Positions 59,001 to 64,000 of a stretch of DNA of 64,000 nt are shown here, piece by piece. Numbering within the stretch: the first letter of the stretch is position 1; each line of letters starts with the position of its first letter. The stretch comes from Mesostigma viride (lineage: Eukaryota; Streptophyta; Mesostigmatophyceae; Mesostigmatales; Mesostigmataceae): contig RPFO01000648.1 in NCBI GenBank assembly GCA_009746045.1, positions 588,734-652,733 of the forward strand, read 5' to 3'. Below the pieces are notes generated by a model, which worked only from the letters and a program-made list of their open reading frames with translations, ran no database searches and was not told the origin of the DNA. The position numbers and the translations under genes were made by a program.

Positions 59001-62000
59001 CCCTGGCCCTGGGGCCACAGGAGGGCGTCTGGCGGCAGCTTGCTCAGCCAGGTGAGGCAGGGTGGGGCGCCGCTGCTGCTGCCGGTGCCGGTGCGGGGGA
59101 CCAGGGAGCTGAAGAACGCCTGCAGGGTTCGGGCGAGGGGGAGGGGCACCACGCCCAGCGGGGTGGTGGCAGGGTGGTGCGCACACATGGCGTGCCATCC
59201 ATCACAAGTGCAGCACGACCGACCCATCCGACCAACCAGCAACGGCCCCCCCCCCACGTTTGTGCGTCCCCCATGTTTATGCGTATCTACTGGGGGGACC
59301 ACAAGCGGCCGATGGGTGGTGGCAGGGTGTGTCGCAGCCACATGCGCCGCAAGCATGGCTTGAACAGAGGCATGTTTGTGTGGGTCATGGTCCAGCAGCA
59401 GCGACCCGATGTCGCAGCGCGATCCTTGCCGCCCCCAGCGACCTGTGTCATCCCTACAGTGTGCGACCGAGGGGCCGATAGTGAACGTTCGTTGCACGCC
59501 GTTGGGCAACTTCCGCGCACATCCGCTGCAACCCCTGCGCTACCTTCTGGCGGCATTGCCTTGCCCACCTGCCCACAGCATACCCACGGGTGACCACCGA
59601 AGAGGTGGGCTGGTGAGAAGGGGGTACCACTGCGTGTGGCAGCATCGCTGCGAATAAGGCTACCTACACGCGCGCTGTGGGCTGCATGTGTGCATGGACC
59701 GGTGGCCTGCGCCGCCGACACTGGCGGAGGGAGCCCCCACCGTGCTTCCGCCACCCTTGGAACGCTACCCATCATGATTGTCGACATGCATGCCTCTCCC
59801 GCCTTGCCCCGCCCTTTGTTTGTCTCTGGCAAACTACCAGCTAACGTGGCCGCACACTGCAACCCCACAGCCTTGAGCCGGACACGCCCCAACCACGCAT
59901 CCACCCCGCCCACCCCGCATACCACGTTGGAGGGAAGGCCACCCTCGCTGCCGCGCGTCACAAACCCCGGCACGCTCGTCACCAGCTCAGTGTCGGCGTT
60001 CTCCTCAGGCACCTGCCAGCCCACGACATGCCGCGCGCAGCCAGGGGGGGCGCAAGGGACCCGGCACAGGCAGCACCAGACCCGGAGCAGCGCCAGATAT
60101 CCGCCCGCGGAACACAGAGCCGACCCCCCTGTTAAAGAACGCTCATCGGAGGCCTCCTCGACCCCCCCGGTAAAGAACGCTCATTGGATGCCCAGGAGGT
60201 CAGCCGACCCAGGGCTCCGAGACACCCCCACGAGAACGTGCCATACGCGACAAGACCCACACGAAGTGCTGCCGATGACCCGTGGGACGGGAGCCTTGTG
60301 GCCACGGGAGCCGCTGGCCTGGCCGTTGCACACATCAGCACATGTCAGTGGCAATACCAGCTCATTGGCTGGGCACGCTCCCCGTAGGCATGCATGGTGG
60401 GAGACATGCAGGTCCGTGCTGGCAACCCAAATGGAACTGGATACCTGCGCAACTACCCTGGTGTTGATCAGCCTATAAACGGGTCTGCTATTCATAGGCC
60501 TTTTCATAGGTGTCGTCCATGCTGCTGGCTGGCCTCCTAGTTCTGTTGTCGTGCACAAGATGAGGGACCCGCCCGCATGTGCTGCAAGTGCATGATTCTC
60601 CCGTGTTTCCTTACAGGGCATCCATCGCATGCACAAGAGAAGAGACCCTCCCGCATGTGCTGGGACAATGCACTATGCAACCCCTGCACTGTGTGATATG
60701 CAACCCCTGTAAATAAACATTAAAGGGTTGACGGTGACAGCACACTGCACATTGTATTGCTGTAAACAACTCAGGAGTCCGCACGCTTGTTCAGTTATGA
60801 GCTAATACAAAAATATTCGACTGGTCGCGGCACTGCGGCAGTCCATGGCTGGCCGTGGGGATGGCAACCCCCTTGACTTGCTAGCCACGTGTGCTGGGAA
60901 CCCCTTAAGGCATGGGGCCACGTGTGCTGGGAACCCCTTGATGCATGGGGCCGGGGGTGGACCGCGCGATGGCAAACGCGCCAACTGCGATATCCCCCGC
61001 TACACAACCGACGCGCGCTGCAACACAAGCTACACAAGGGCGCGCGCTGGCTTCCTGGGGCATGCGTCGCACCTATAACGTTTTTCTGCGACCCCACCGC
61101 GCTCACCTTGCAGTCGGCGTGCCGCGTGTCGGCATTCATCCAGCAGAACCACGGCTCCTTCTCCGTGGGCGGGGCGGCACCGGGCAGCAGCCGGCGCCAC
61201 TTGTCGCAATCCTCGCACTGCGCCCAGACGGCAGCGTCCGCCCCACCCCCACCATCCCCACCGGCACCGCGCTCCTCCTGGACCTGATCCACGGCCATGG
61301 GCCACGCACCCACGCTGATGGAGCCACCAGGACTTGCGGCAGTAGCTGTTAGGGCGATGGTGGAGCCAGCCACGGCGCTGTTGTTGCTGCTGCTGCGGTC
61401 ACCGCGGCTGGTCCTCCGCCTCTTTGTCTTTGCCCCTCCCCCTCCCCCGTGCGAGGGTGACAGCTGGTCCACCTCCCCCGGTGCGACCGCTTCCTCCTTA
61501 CCCTGGGCACACATGCGCGGGAACAACCCAGCCGCCCCTTGGCTACTGGCATCTGCACCGCTGCCATCGTTCCTGCGCTCGACGGGCACTCCCTTTGGAT
61601 CAGGGCTGCCTCGCTGGCACACGTCACCTGCTGCCGCTTGCATGCCGTCAGCGGGTGTGGCGCCAACTGCGCAGCCACCCATCACTGCACCAGGCGGCGC
61701 TGATGCGGTGTGCAACTCGGCAGTCGCCATGGGGCAGGCAGGCCGGGCAAGGGAACACCCGGGGGCCGCCAAACAGGTGGGGCTGGCAGGGGCACCTGGG
61801 GACAGGGTGGGACGGGGGCCACATGGCCTGTGGATGGGAGCGGAGCTGGCATCTCCAAACTTGGGTACAAGCACAGGACTTCGGGGTGTAGCCTGCCCGC
61901 CCTCTCCGAGGCTGTCCTTGCGGTCACCCCCGCAGCCCCCATCCACAGGCCAGGTATCCACGGTGGCGTCCACTGGCATGGCATCTCCAGGGAGTGGAGG

Positions 62001-63287
62001 CACGCCGTTGCAGGCGCCGGAATCCTCCTCGGGGCCGCACTGGGACCCCGCGGCCACGTCCGCGCCCGTCCCTAAACAGGAGGTGCTGGTGACGGAGGAA
62101 CCCGCCACCGCCCCGTTGCTGTTGCTGGCATTGGCCACCGCACTGTCGAACGAGAGGCTGCGGGACCGTGTCACGCGCGACCCCACCGGGTGCTCGCTCG
62201 TAATGGGGCCACCTGCCGGCTTGAAGTAGAACGACAGGGTCTCCCTGGGCGCATCCTCCTCCCCTTCCCACTCAGCCAAGTCCCGCACGCAGCCGCCCTG
62301 CTTGCGCGCGCCCGCCCTCCCTTTCCCTTTGCCCTTGTCCTGCGACTCGTCGGGCCCAACTGCCGCGTCCTCACGTCGCCTCTTCCTCTTGCTGGCAGGG
62401 GCGGGGCAGTGGTGGACCTGCACGCCTGGAGGGGGCAGCGCAACCTTTCCCTTGTTCTTCAGGATGAGCGCCAGACCTGGTGGGGGTGTGAGGCGAGCCA
62501 AGACATTTGACATCAGCGATCATATCAGCACACGAGCTGCTGTCACCACCCCGTCACGTCGCAAGCAAGAGCAGGCTGACATGCCTTGCCCGTCGCGCAC
62601 ACCAGAGAGCATGGACCTTGCGTGCCGCACCCTCGAGCAGCGTGGCCGGCAGGGGCAGGCAGCAAAGAGCACCACCTCTTGTGTCCCTGTGGTGACACGT
62701 GTGAGCAAAGGGAGGGGTGAGCAAGGCGTGCAGATGATGCTCCTTGGGCCCCGCACACGCCACACGCTCACACATGCACGCACAGATCCGGCCGTCTACG
62801 CAGGCAATGGGCGCCCACACCCAGGCACTGGGGCAACACCTCTCTTGCAGATGGCCCGACCTGCTCCATCCATGAGGACATCTGCAGGGGGCGCGTGTGC
62901 ACTCCAGCACCCACCACGCAGCCGGTGGCCCAGCCACCTGACCTGCGCCTGCGTTTCACTCCTGCGCCCGATCGCACCTGGACACACATTTGCACTTCAC
63001 CATCCATCACCGCACTGGTGCCACTTGCCGATACGCACCGATGGGCTACCCCCCCACTTCATCAGAGAGAAAGCCCTCAGCTGTTCCATGACACGCCCCC
63101 AGCCACAAGCTGCGTGCCAGCGGGCATCTTTCTCCACCGCCCACGCACCCGTCACCGTCTTGCCCAGTCCTGGCTCGTCGCAGAAGAGCCCTCCCCTGAA
63201 GTCGCGCACGCTGGGCTCCGGCTCGCCATCGTAGACCACCTTCATGCTGCCCGCCACGCAGTTGCCGAACACGCGCCAGCCGTCACC
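28312..63287 (-). CDS. SNF2-family ATPase with CW zinc finger and RING finger (22 exons, 5' end outside window)
   Basis: Exons, in coding order: 63287-63149, 62476-61107, 60012-59923, 59119-58913, 58613-58416, 57299-56772, 56242-56138, 47118-47010, 46000-45879, 45016-44927, 43936-43844, 43031-42984, 42221-42142, 39822-39705, 38362-38268, 37714-37525, 37001-36916, 35679-35511, 32335-32276, 30914-30784, 29830-29707, 29016-28312. Every junction is GT-AG and in phase, giving 1,618 codons plus stop. Domains: SNF2 motif I DEPGLGKT, CW finger, motif Ia, DEGH motif II, TGTPTPN motif III, RING, then helicase C motifs IV-VI (VVSRAYRMGA). This order matches the plant protein At3g54460 and the RAD5/RAD16 group, which act in nuclei on chromatin or as ubiquitin ligases; the CW finger suggests methylated H3K4 reading. 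Introns (30.1 kb) hold most arrays in the window. Identity is firm; individual boundaries are inferred. Confidence 0.9.
29017..29706 (-). other. Intron U-V (690 bp)
   Basis: Begins with the 38-bp duplication (29663-29723 region). Otherwise unique-looking with no gene. Confidence 0.7.
29663..29723. repeat. 38-bp duplication over exon U end and its 5' splice site
   Basis: CCCACCTCTGCGTGCGCCAG occurs at 29664 and 29702. On the minus strand each copy reads GCGCACGCAGAG|GTGGG, so exon end and donor are both duplicated. Confidence 0.85.
29707..29830 (-). CDS. Helicase gene exon U: motif VI
   Basis: Encodes VEEQVVSRAYRMGALRPILV then ETLAMKGTAEESML; the Arg residues of motif VI are present. The exon end and donor GTGGGT are duplicated 38 bp downstream. 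Confidence 0.92.
29831..30783 (-). other. Intron T-U (953 bp)
   Basis: A short GT run at about 29868-29882. No gene seen. Confidence 0.7.
30784..30914 (-). CDS. Helicase gene exon T: motif V
   Basis: Encodes REQLALFQSDGSCGVLLMDE, then GSLGLDLSFVTHVFLMEP and IWDR. Acceptor CTACAG, donor GTAGGG. Confidence 0.92.
30915..32275 (-). other. Intron S-T (1,361 bp)
   Basis: Contains ACCTTTCGCTCCATG at 32153-32167, a 15-bp repeat of the exon S end and donor (32274-32288). No gene seen. Confidence 0.7.
32276..32335 (-). CDS. Helicase gene micro-exon S
   Basis: 60 bp encoding LKARGIRHANIFNPMNMERK. The GIxxAxxxxPM pattern matches helicase C. Donor GTGAGG. Confidence 0.85.
32336..35510 (-). other. Intron R-S (3,175 bp), mostly 93-bp array
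   Basis: Apart from about 390 bp near the acceptor, the whole intron is the tandem array annotated separately. Confidence 0.8.
32722..35540. repeat. 93-bp minisatellite, about 30 copies, containing 5' splice sites
   Basis: Each unit holds the last bases of exon R and its donor; on the minus strand these read CTCAGCGACAAG|GTGAGCG. It also holds a second donor-like AAACAAG|GTGAGG. A few units are shortened. Read-through from the exon meets TAG after six codons (VSAPSW), so only the donor next to the exon gives a useful mRNA. The plus-strand frame at 32806-33210 is a repeat artefact. Confidence 0.93.
35511..35679 (-). CDS. Helicase gene exon R: motif IV
   Basis: The end encodes ADKSIVFSQFLEHLMFLSDK, the start of the helicase C lobe. 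The first 30 residues are variable and the acceptor (GCGTCAG) is less certain. The donor GACAAG|GTGAGC is the seed of the 93-bp array. Confidence 0.82.
35680..36915 (-). other. Intron Q-R (1,236 bp)
   Basis: No array and no gene recognised. Confidence 0.7.
36916..37001 (-). CDS. Helicase gene exon Q
   Basis: Encodes FSWNMTYMRYEPSKLVHLMQ then RLQEIGNH, the linker before helicase C. Donor GTACCC chosen because it gives the correct phase with the next acceptor. Confidence 0.75.
37002..37524 (-). other. Intron P-Q (523 bp)
   Basis: CCCCACCTGC, the exon P end and donor, recurs near 37474 and 37520. No gene. Confidence 0.65.
37525..37714 (-). CDS. Helicase gene exon P: rest of RING finger
   Basis: Encodes LPLVTPCGHLLCVACVE, then EACGVCGAAYEMDVLRLP and FIQLQPAFVQ. 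CGH, CVAC and CGVC complete a C3HC4 RING, typical of ubiquitin ligases and placed between the helicase lobes as in RAD5/RAD16 proteins. Confidence 0.92.
37715..38267 (-). other. Intron O-P (553 bp)
   Basis: No array and no gene recognised. Confidence 0.7.
38268..38362 (-). CDS. Helicase gene exon O: first RING cysteine pair
   Basis: Encodes GIPPERLDTLRDSFLSED then CGCEHCGKKER. CEHC is the first C-x2-C pair of the RING. Donor GTGAGC. Confidence 0.85.
38363..39704 (-). other. Intron N-O (1,342 bp)
   Basis: Holds the 46-bp array next to the donor and the AT-rich 33/42-bp array. The rest shows no gene. Confidence 0.7.
38646..38970. repeat. AT-rich 33/42-bp tandem array, nine copies
   Basis: ACCGATAATGATGTAGTAGA starts at 38646 and recurs at 33 or 42-bp spacing. 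The longer units carry an extra 9 bp (TATACTATT type). All spacings are multiples of three. It is AT-rich inside a GC-rich intron. Confidence 0.92.
39558..39715. repeat. 46-bp tandem array over exon N end and its 5' splice site
   Basis: CGCACCCACCGCCAGAATGT begins at 39604 and 39650, with a variant at 39696 that overlaps the true exon and a diverged copy at about 39558. On the minus strand each copy reads GACATTCTGGCG|GTGGGTGCG. Confidence 0.9.
39705..39822 (-). CDS. Helicase gene exon N
   Basis: Encodes QSKRAKQLLNNVRLTCCLAG and then HIKTAIIREELTESLDILA. Its last bases and donor GTGGGTGCG recur in a 46-bp tandem array immediately downstream. Confidence 0.88.
40831..41737. mobile_element. Non-autonomous pogo/Tc1-mariner-like element (907 bp)
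   Basis: Inverted termini CAGTCATTACCGCGTTAAG and CAGTCATTCCCGCGAGAAG (20 of 23 terminal bases equal) with TA on both sides (40829-40830, 41738-41739) fit Tc1/mariner/pogo. Subterminal CGCAACTTAACGCGGGAACG repeats occur near both ends. No transposase is present; a HIRAN-like frame lies inside. Confidence 0.7.
41192..41446 (+). pseudogene. HIRAN-like domain fragment inside the DNA element
   Basis: An 84-codon frame containing VLVRERDNPYDENAILVL, which matches the core of HIRAN domains (LvrEpdNpyDpNAI.V). The second half (after KGNF) does not continue the fold, so it is a fragment or frameshifted. HIRAN domains recognise DNA 3' ends in helicases such as HLTF. It may be a captured host gene piece or the remnant of an element-encoded protein. 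Confidence 0.5.
42142..42221 (-). CDS. Helicase gene exon M
   Basis: Encodes LVGIVKRNLLLADWNDPDHV and then ESLLNP, very close to plant homologues. Donor GTAGGG, phase 2. Confidence 0.9.
42222..42983 (-). other. Intron L-M (762 bp)
   Basis: No array and no gene recognised. Confidence 0.7.
42984..43031 (-). CDS. Helicase gene micro-exon L
   Basis: Only 48 bp, encoding VRLLEFEREHAESYNE, the conserved segment that ends in SYNE. Acceptor GGCAG, donor GTAGGC, phase 0 both sides. Confidence 0.85.
43032..43843 (-). other. Intron K-L (812 bp)
   Basis: No array and no gene recognised. Confidence 0.7.
43844..43936 (-). CDS. Helicase gene exon K
   Basis: 31 codons, SGLARLRDVLQRCMICSRKR to CRRQ, matching the conserved RCMISxRK segment of homologues. 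Donor GTGCAC. Confidence 0.85.
43937..44926 (-). other. Intron J-K (990 bp)
   Basis: Contains the 51-bp array; otherwise nothing seen. Confidence 0.7.
44391..44696. repeat. 51-bp tandem array, six copies
   Basis: Units start GATGGGTAATACTCGACTAC at 44391, 44442, 44493, 44544, 44595 and 44646. They are nearly identical. The 17-residue repeats in the overlapping frames are artefacts of 51 being divisible by three. Confidence 0.95.
44927..45016 (-). CDS. Helicase gene exon J
   Basis: 30 codons, PLLNFLGCEPYQQPSVFMEA to RPMEKRNE, after motif III. Acceptor is a C-run ending CAG; donor GTGGGC. Confidence 0.85.
45017..45878 (-). other. Intron I-J (862 bp)
   Basis: A short GGGATGGGGCGGGTAGA-type repeat lies near the acceptor (about 45030-45090). 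No gene. Confidence 0.7.
45879..46000 (-). CDS. Helicase gene exon I: motif III
   Basis: Encodes ISNKLSMACSLPAQCRWIMT followed by GTPTPNTPSSHVAHLQ, with SNF2 motif III (TGTPTPN). Phase 1 in, phase 0 out. Donor GTGGGG. Confidence 0.9.
46001..47009 (-). other. Intron H-I (1,009 bp)
   Basis: Holds the 59-bp array near its acceptor and a 45-bp duplication of the exon H end at its donor. Confidence 0.75.
46041..46418. repeat. 59-bp tandem array, about 6.5 copies
   Basis: CAGCGGGCCACCAGGAGG starts recur at 46041, 46100, 46159, 46217, 46276, 46335 and 46394 (one unit is 58 bp). Confidence 0.93.
46956..47042. repeat. 45-bp duplication over exon H end and its 5' splice site
   Basis: GCCACCT(A/G)CC followed by (A/G)AGCGTGTGCCCCTCGTCCA occurs at 46956 and 47001. 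The copy inside the exon encodes VLVDEGHTLG with donor GTAGGT. The intronic copy has GGCAGG, with the donor GT changed to GC. Confidence 0.88.
47010..47118 (-). CDS. Helicase gene exon H: DEGH motif II
   Basis: Encodes VIASIHRLSVEWGKG and RVHWQRVLVDEGHTLG; DEGH is the Walker B box. It follows the 9-kb intron. The exon end and donor GTAGGT are duplicated downstream with the duplicate reading GGCAGG. Confidence 0.9.
47319..47806. repeat. AT-rich 38-bp tandem array, about 12 copies
   Basis: Units contain TTACATCATCAACACTAGTT and CATAATT(T/A)ACATT. One unit is shortened near 47730. It lies directly beside the 35-bp array. Confidence 0.93.
47882..54948. repeat. 35-bp satellite array, about 202 copies (7.1 kb)
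   Basis: The unit contains CATACCGACCTTC, then a variable base, then GTATTGTTGCCAGGGTTGTG. The variable position is T or C in most units, G in a few, and three units lack one base (34 bp, near 48517, 52085 and 52716). The unit has no stop codon in any of six frames, so all six frames stay open across 7 kb; those frames are not genes. Confidence 0.97.
56012..56145. repeat. 57-bp tandem duplication over exon G end and its 5' splice site
   Basis: GGCCGCCCCCACC starts at 56012 and 56069, and GGCCGCACCCACC at 56126. On the minus strand the intronic copies read GATGTG|GTGGGGGCGG and GATGGG|GTGGGGGCGG beside the true GACGTG|GTGGGTGCGG. Confidence 0.88.
56138..56242 (-). CDS. Helicase gene exon G
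   Basis: 35 codons, IRQHTRRGLLQVLVWDRDDV to HYDV, leading into motif II. The donor GTG|GTGGGT lies inside a 57-bp tandem duplication that copies the exon end. Confidence 0.85.
56243..56771 (-). other. Intron F-G (529 bp)
   Basis: No array and no gene recognised. Confidence 0.7.
56772..57299 (-). CDS. Helicase gene exon F: motif Ia
   Basis: 176 codons. A Pro/Ser-rich front part is followed by FLSAATLLLVPPTLMRHWEQQ, which is SNF2 motif Ia. Acceptor TTTGCCAG, donor GTACGG. Confidence 0.85.
57300..58415 (-). other. Intron E-F (1,116 bp)
   Basis: Half of it is the 14-bp array; the rest shows no gene. Confidence 0.75.
57418..57970. repeat. 14-bp tandem array, about 39 copies
   Basis: Units of GAGGGCGTGCGTGT and variants. 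A single TTAGGG at about 57928 is a chance variant, not telomere. The His/Thr/Pro-rich frames of up to 344 codons across it are artefacts. Confidence 0.95.
58416..58613 (-). CDS. Helicase gene exon E
   Basis: 66 codons starting DPLEHKVEELLHQLADEAHL, then a Ser/Pro/Arg-rich tail. Phase 0 on both sides; acceptor CCAACAG, donor GTACAT. The rear half is poorly conserved, so the donor is less certain. Confidence 0.65.
58614..58912 (-). other. Intron D-E (299 bp)
   Basis: Starts with the 17-bp array; otherwise nothing seen. Confidence 0.75.
58820..58905. repeat. 17-bp tandem array beside exon D donor, about five copies
   Basis: On the minus strand, CC(T/A)TGTGCTTGCATCCG units begin six bases inside the intron after GTGGGC. 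Confidence 0.85.
58913..59119 (-). CDS. Helicase gene exon D
   Basis: 69 codons, AFFSSLVPRTG to NVFRHLGLVLATEE, matching the insert region of the plant homologue (LTWLSKL). Acceptor CCCTGCAG. The donor GTGGGC is followed at once by a 17-bp tandem array. Confidence 0.8.
59120..59922 (-). other. Intron C-D (803 bp)
   Basis: No array and no gene recognised. Confidence 0.7.
59923..60012 (-). CDS. Helicase gene exon C
   Basis: 30 codons, VPEENADTELVTSVPGFVTR and following, in phase 0 on both sides. It corresponds to the stretch following the CW finger in plant homologues. Donor GTATGC. Confidence 0.75.
60013..61106 (-). other. Intron B-C (1,094 bp)
   Basis: Contains a short duplication GTAAAGAACGCTCAT (about 60130 and 60170) and a 33-bp duplication GCCACGTGTGCTGGGAACCC (about 60883 and 60918). 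No gene. Confidence 0.65.
61107..62476 (-). CDS. Helicase gene exon B: low-complexity insert and CW zinc finger
   Basis: The longest exon (1,370 bp). It begins LALILKNKGKVALPPPG, continuing the helicase fold after motif I. About 400 residues rich in Gly, Ser, Ala and Pro follow, with basic clusters (KRKRRRED, KTKRRRTS) that may be nuclear signals. It ends with a CW finger: WAQCEDCDKWRRLLP, WFCWMN and a final Cys in HADCK, which supply the W and four Cys. Donor GTGAGC. Confidence 0.88.
62477..63148 (-). other. Intron A-B (672 bp)
   Basis: No array and no gene recognised. Confidence 0.7.
63149..63287 (-). CDS. Helicase gene exon A: ATP-binding motif I
   Basis: Encodes SVRDFRGGLFCDEPGLGKT (Walker A Lys in GLGKT). 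Acceptor CTGCAG, donor GTGCGT, phase 0 to 1. Earlier exons lie beyond the window. Confidence 0.85.
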
Positions 63288-64000
63288 CTGCAGATGGCGC
63301 GGCAGCAGCGGCAGACTCGAGAGCAAGCGATGCGCGTGCCGGTCAGCACGGGCGCCGGCTTGTGGCCCGATATGACGCCGAAGCGTGCGAAATATGCCAT
63401 GTTATGGACGCACCAGTACAGACGCTGCATATGCGTGCTATTGCCTACATGCCACGGCATCATCTGGCAGGCGGTGTCCTGATCAACAATGTGACATGCG
63501 CAAGCACGAAGCACACGCCTACGCACAAGGCCCTTTGCATGTCACCAACGGTGGCACCATCCAGCGGGTGCATTATGTCGCTGCGACGAGACTGGGCACG
63601 GAGGTCACTAGCGCTTGCTACATGATTGCGGCCACATCTCATGATTACTGGCACAGGTAAGCACAACATGGAACACGGGAAGCACAGCCAGTCCAGTCGC
63701 GGTTCCAGCTTCATGGCAGGGGGGGACGGAAGCAACCAACCAACGATGCAGCGCTCTCGTTGGCGCAAGCAACCCGCCCTCCTAACGGCACGCCCCCACC
63801 CCTCACCACGCGCAGCCCTCCATTCTGATGCAGCGCTCACTGTGGCGCAAGCAACCAGCCCTGACCATGAGCAGCCCCTCGCCTCACCATGGCCAGCCCC
63901 CACCCCTCACGACACCCCACCGTCCGCATCCCTCACCGTGGCCAGCCCCCACCCCTCACGACGCCCCACCGCCCGCATCCCTCACCGTGGCCAGCCCCCA
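63288..64000 (-). other. Upstream intron, runs off the window
   Basis: No further exon recognised. GATGCAGCGCTC recurs near 63746 and 63819. A 49-bp unit (CACCGTGGCCAGCCCCCACC region) begins repeating at about 63890 and continues past the window end. Confidence 0.6.

Noticed and set aside
61297-62229. 310-codon plus-strand frame
   Set aside because: It is the antisense of the large CW-containing exon, whose minus-strand frame has recognisable domains and fitting splice sites.

Overview
This window looks like eukaryotic nuclear DNA, most plausibly from a green alga. The species cannot be named from sequence alone. The reasons are GT-AG introns with consistent phases, a plant-type SNF2/CW/RING helicase, DIRS/PAT-like tyrosine-recombinase retrotransposons, a Ty1/copia-type element with a nested gag-only LTR element, and very heavy minisatellite content. 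No rRNA, tRNA, CRISPR array or bacterial-type operon was seen.

Left part (1-28,300) is a transposon graveyard with some very young insertions. Positions 1-3,050 hold an AT-richer block with a 130-bp direct repeat, repeated TTAATTAA-type motifs and a cluster of minus-strand ORFs, one with an RNase H1 hybrid-binding (Cauli_VI-type) domain. A broken tyrosine-recombinase retrotransposon (3,041-4,147) follows. A complete Ty1/copia-type element lies on the minus strand at 4,968-16,351, with 648-bp LTRs and GGTCT target duplications. Its 3' LTR is split by a complete 2.77-kb gag-only LTR element (5,142-7,906; identical 744-bp LTRs; CATCC target duplications). Its RT is split by a perfect 150-bp palindromic insertion. 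Next come a LINE RT scrap, a TTAA-bounded repeat family, and a second tyrosine-recombinase retrotransposon (20,905-24,856, minus) with a 2A-like motif between RNase H and recombinase.

Right part (28,312-63,287) is essentially one gene on the minus strand. It is a SNF2-family ATPase with a CW zinc finger inserted after motif I and a RING finger between the two helicase lobes, the architecture of the plant protein encoded by At3g54460. I could place 22 exons whose splice phases all agree, giving 1,618 codons plus stop. The 5' end lies beyond the window. About 86 percent of the gene is intron, and the introns are filled with tandem arrays. These include 30 copies of a 93-bp unit, about 202 copies of a 35-bp unit (7 kb), and arrays of 38, 14, 59, 51, 46, 57, 17 and 33/42 bp. 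One intron carries a TA-flanked pogo-like element with a HIRAN-like coding scrap.

The most unusual signals are these. Several intronic arrays start at an exon end and repeat the 5' splice site itself; the largest makes an array of about 60 donor-like sequences. The copia-type element has the domain order integrase-protease-RT-RNase H. 2A-like motifs sit inside the tyrosine-recombinase retrotransposons. The AT-rich ORF cluster at the left end is unexplained.
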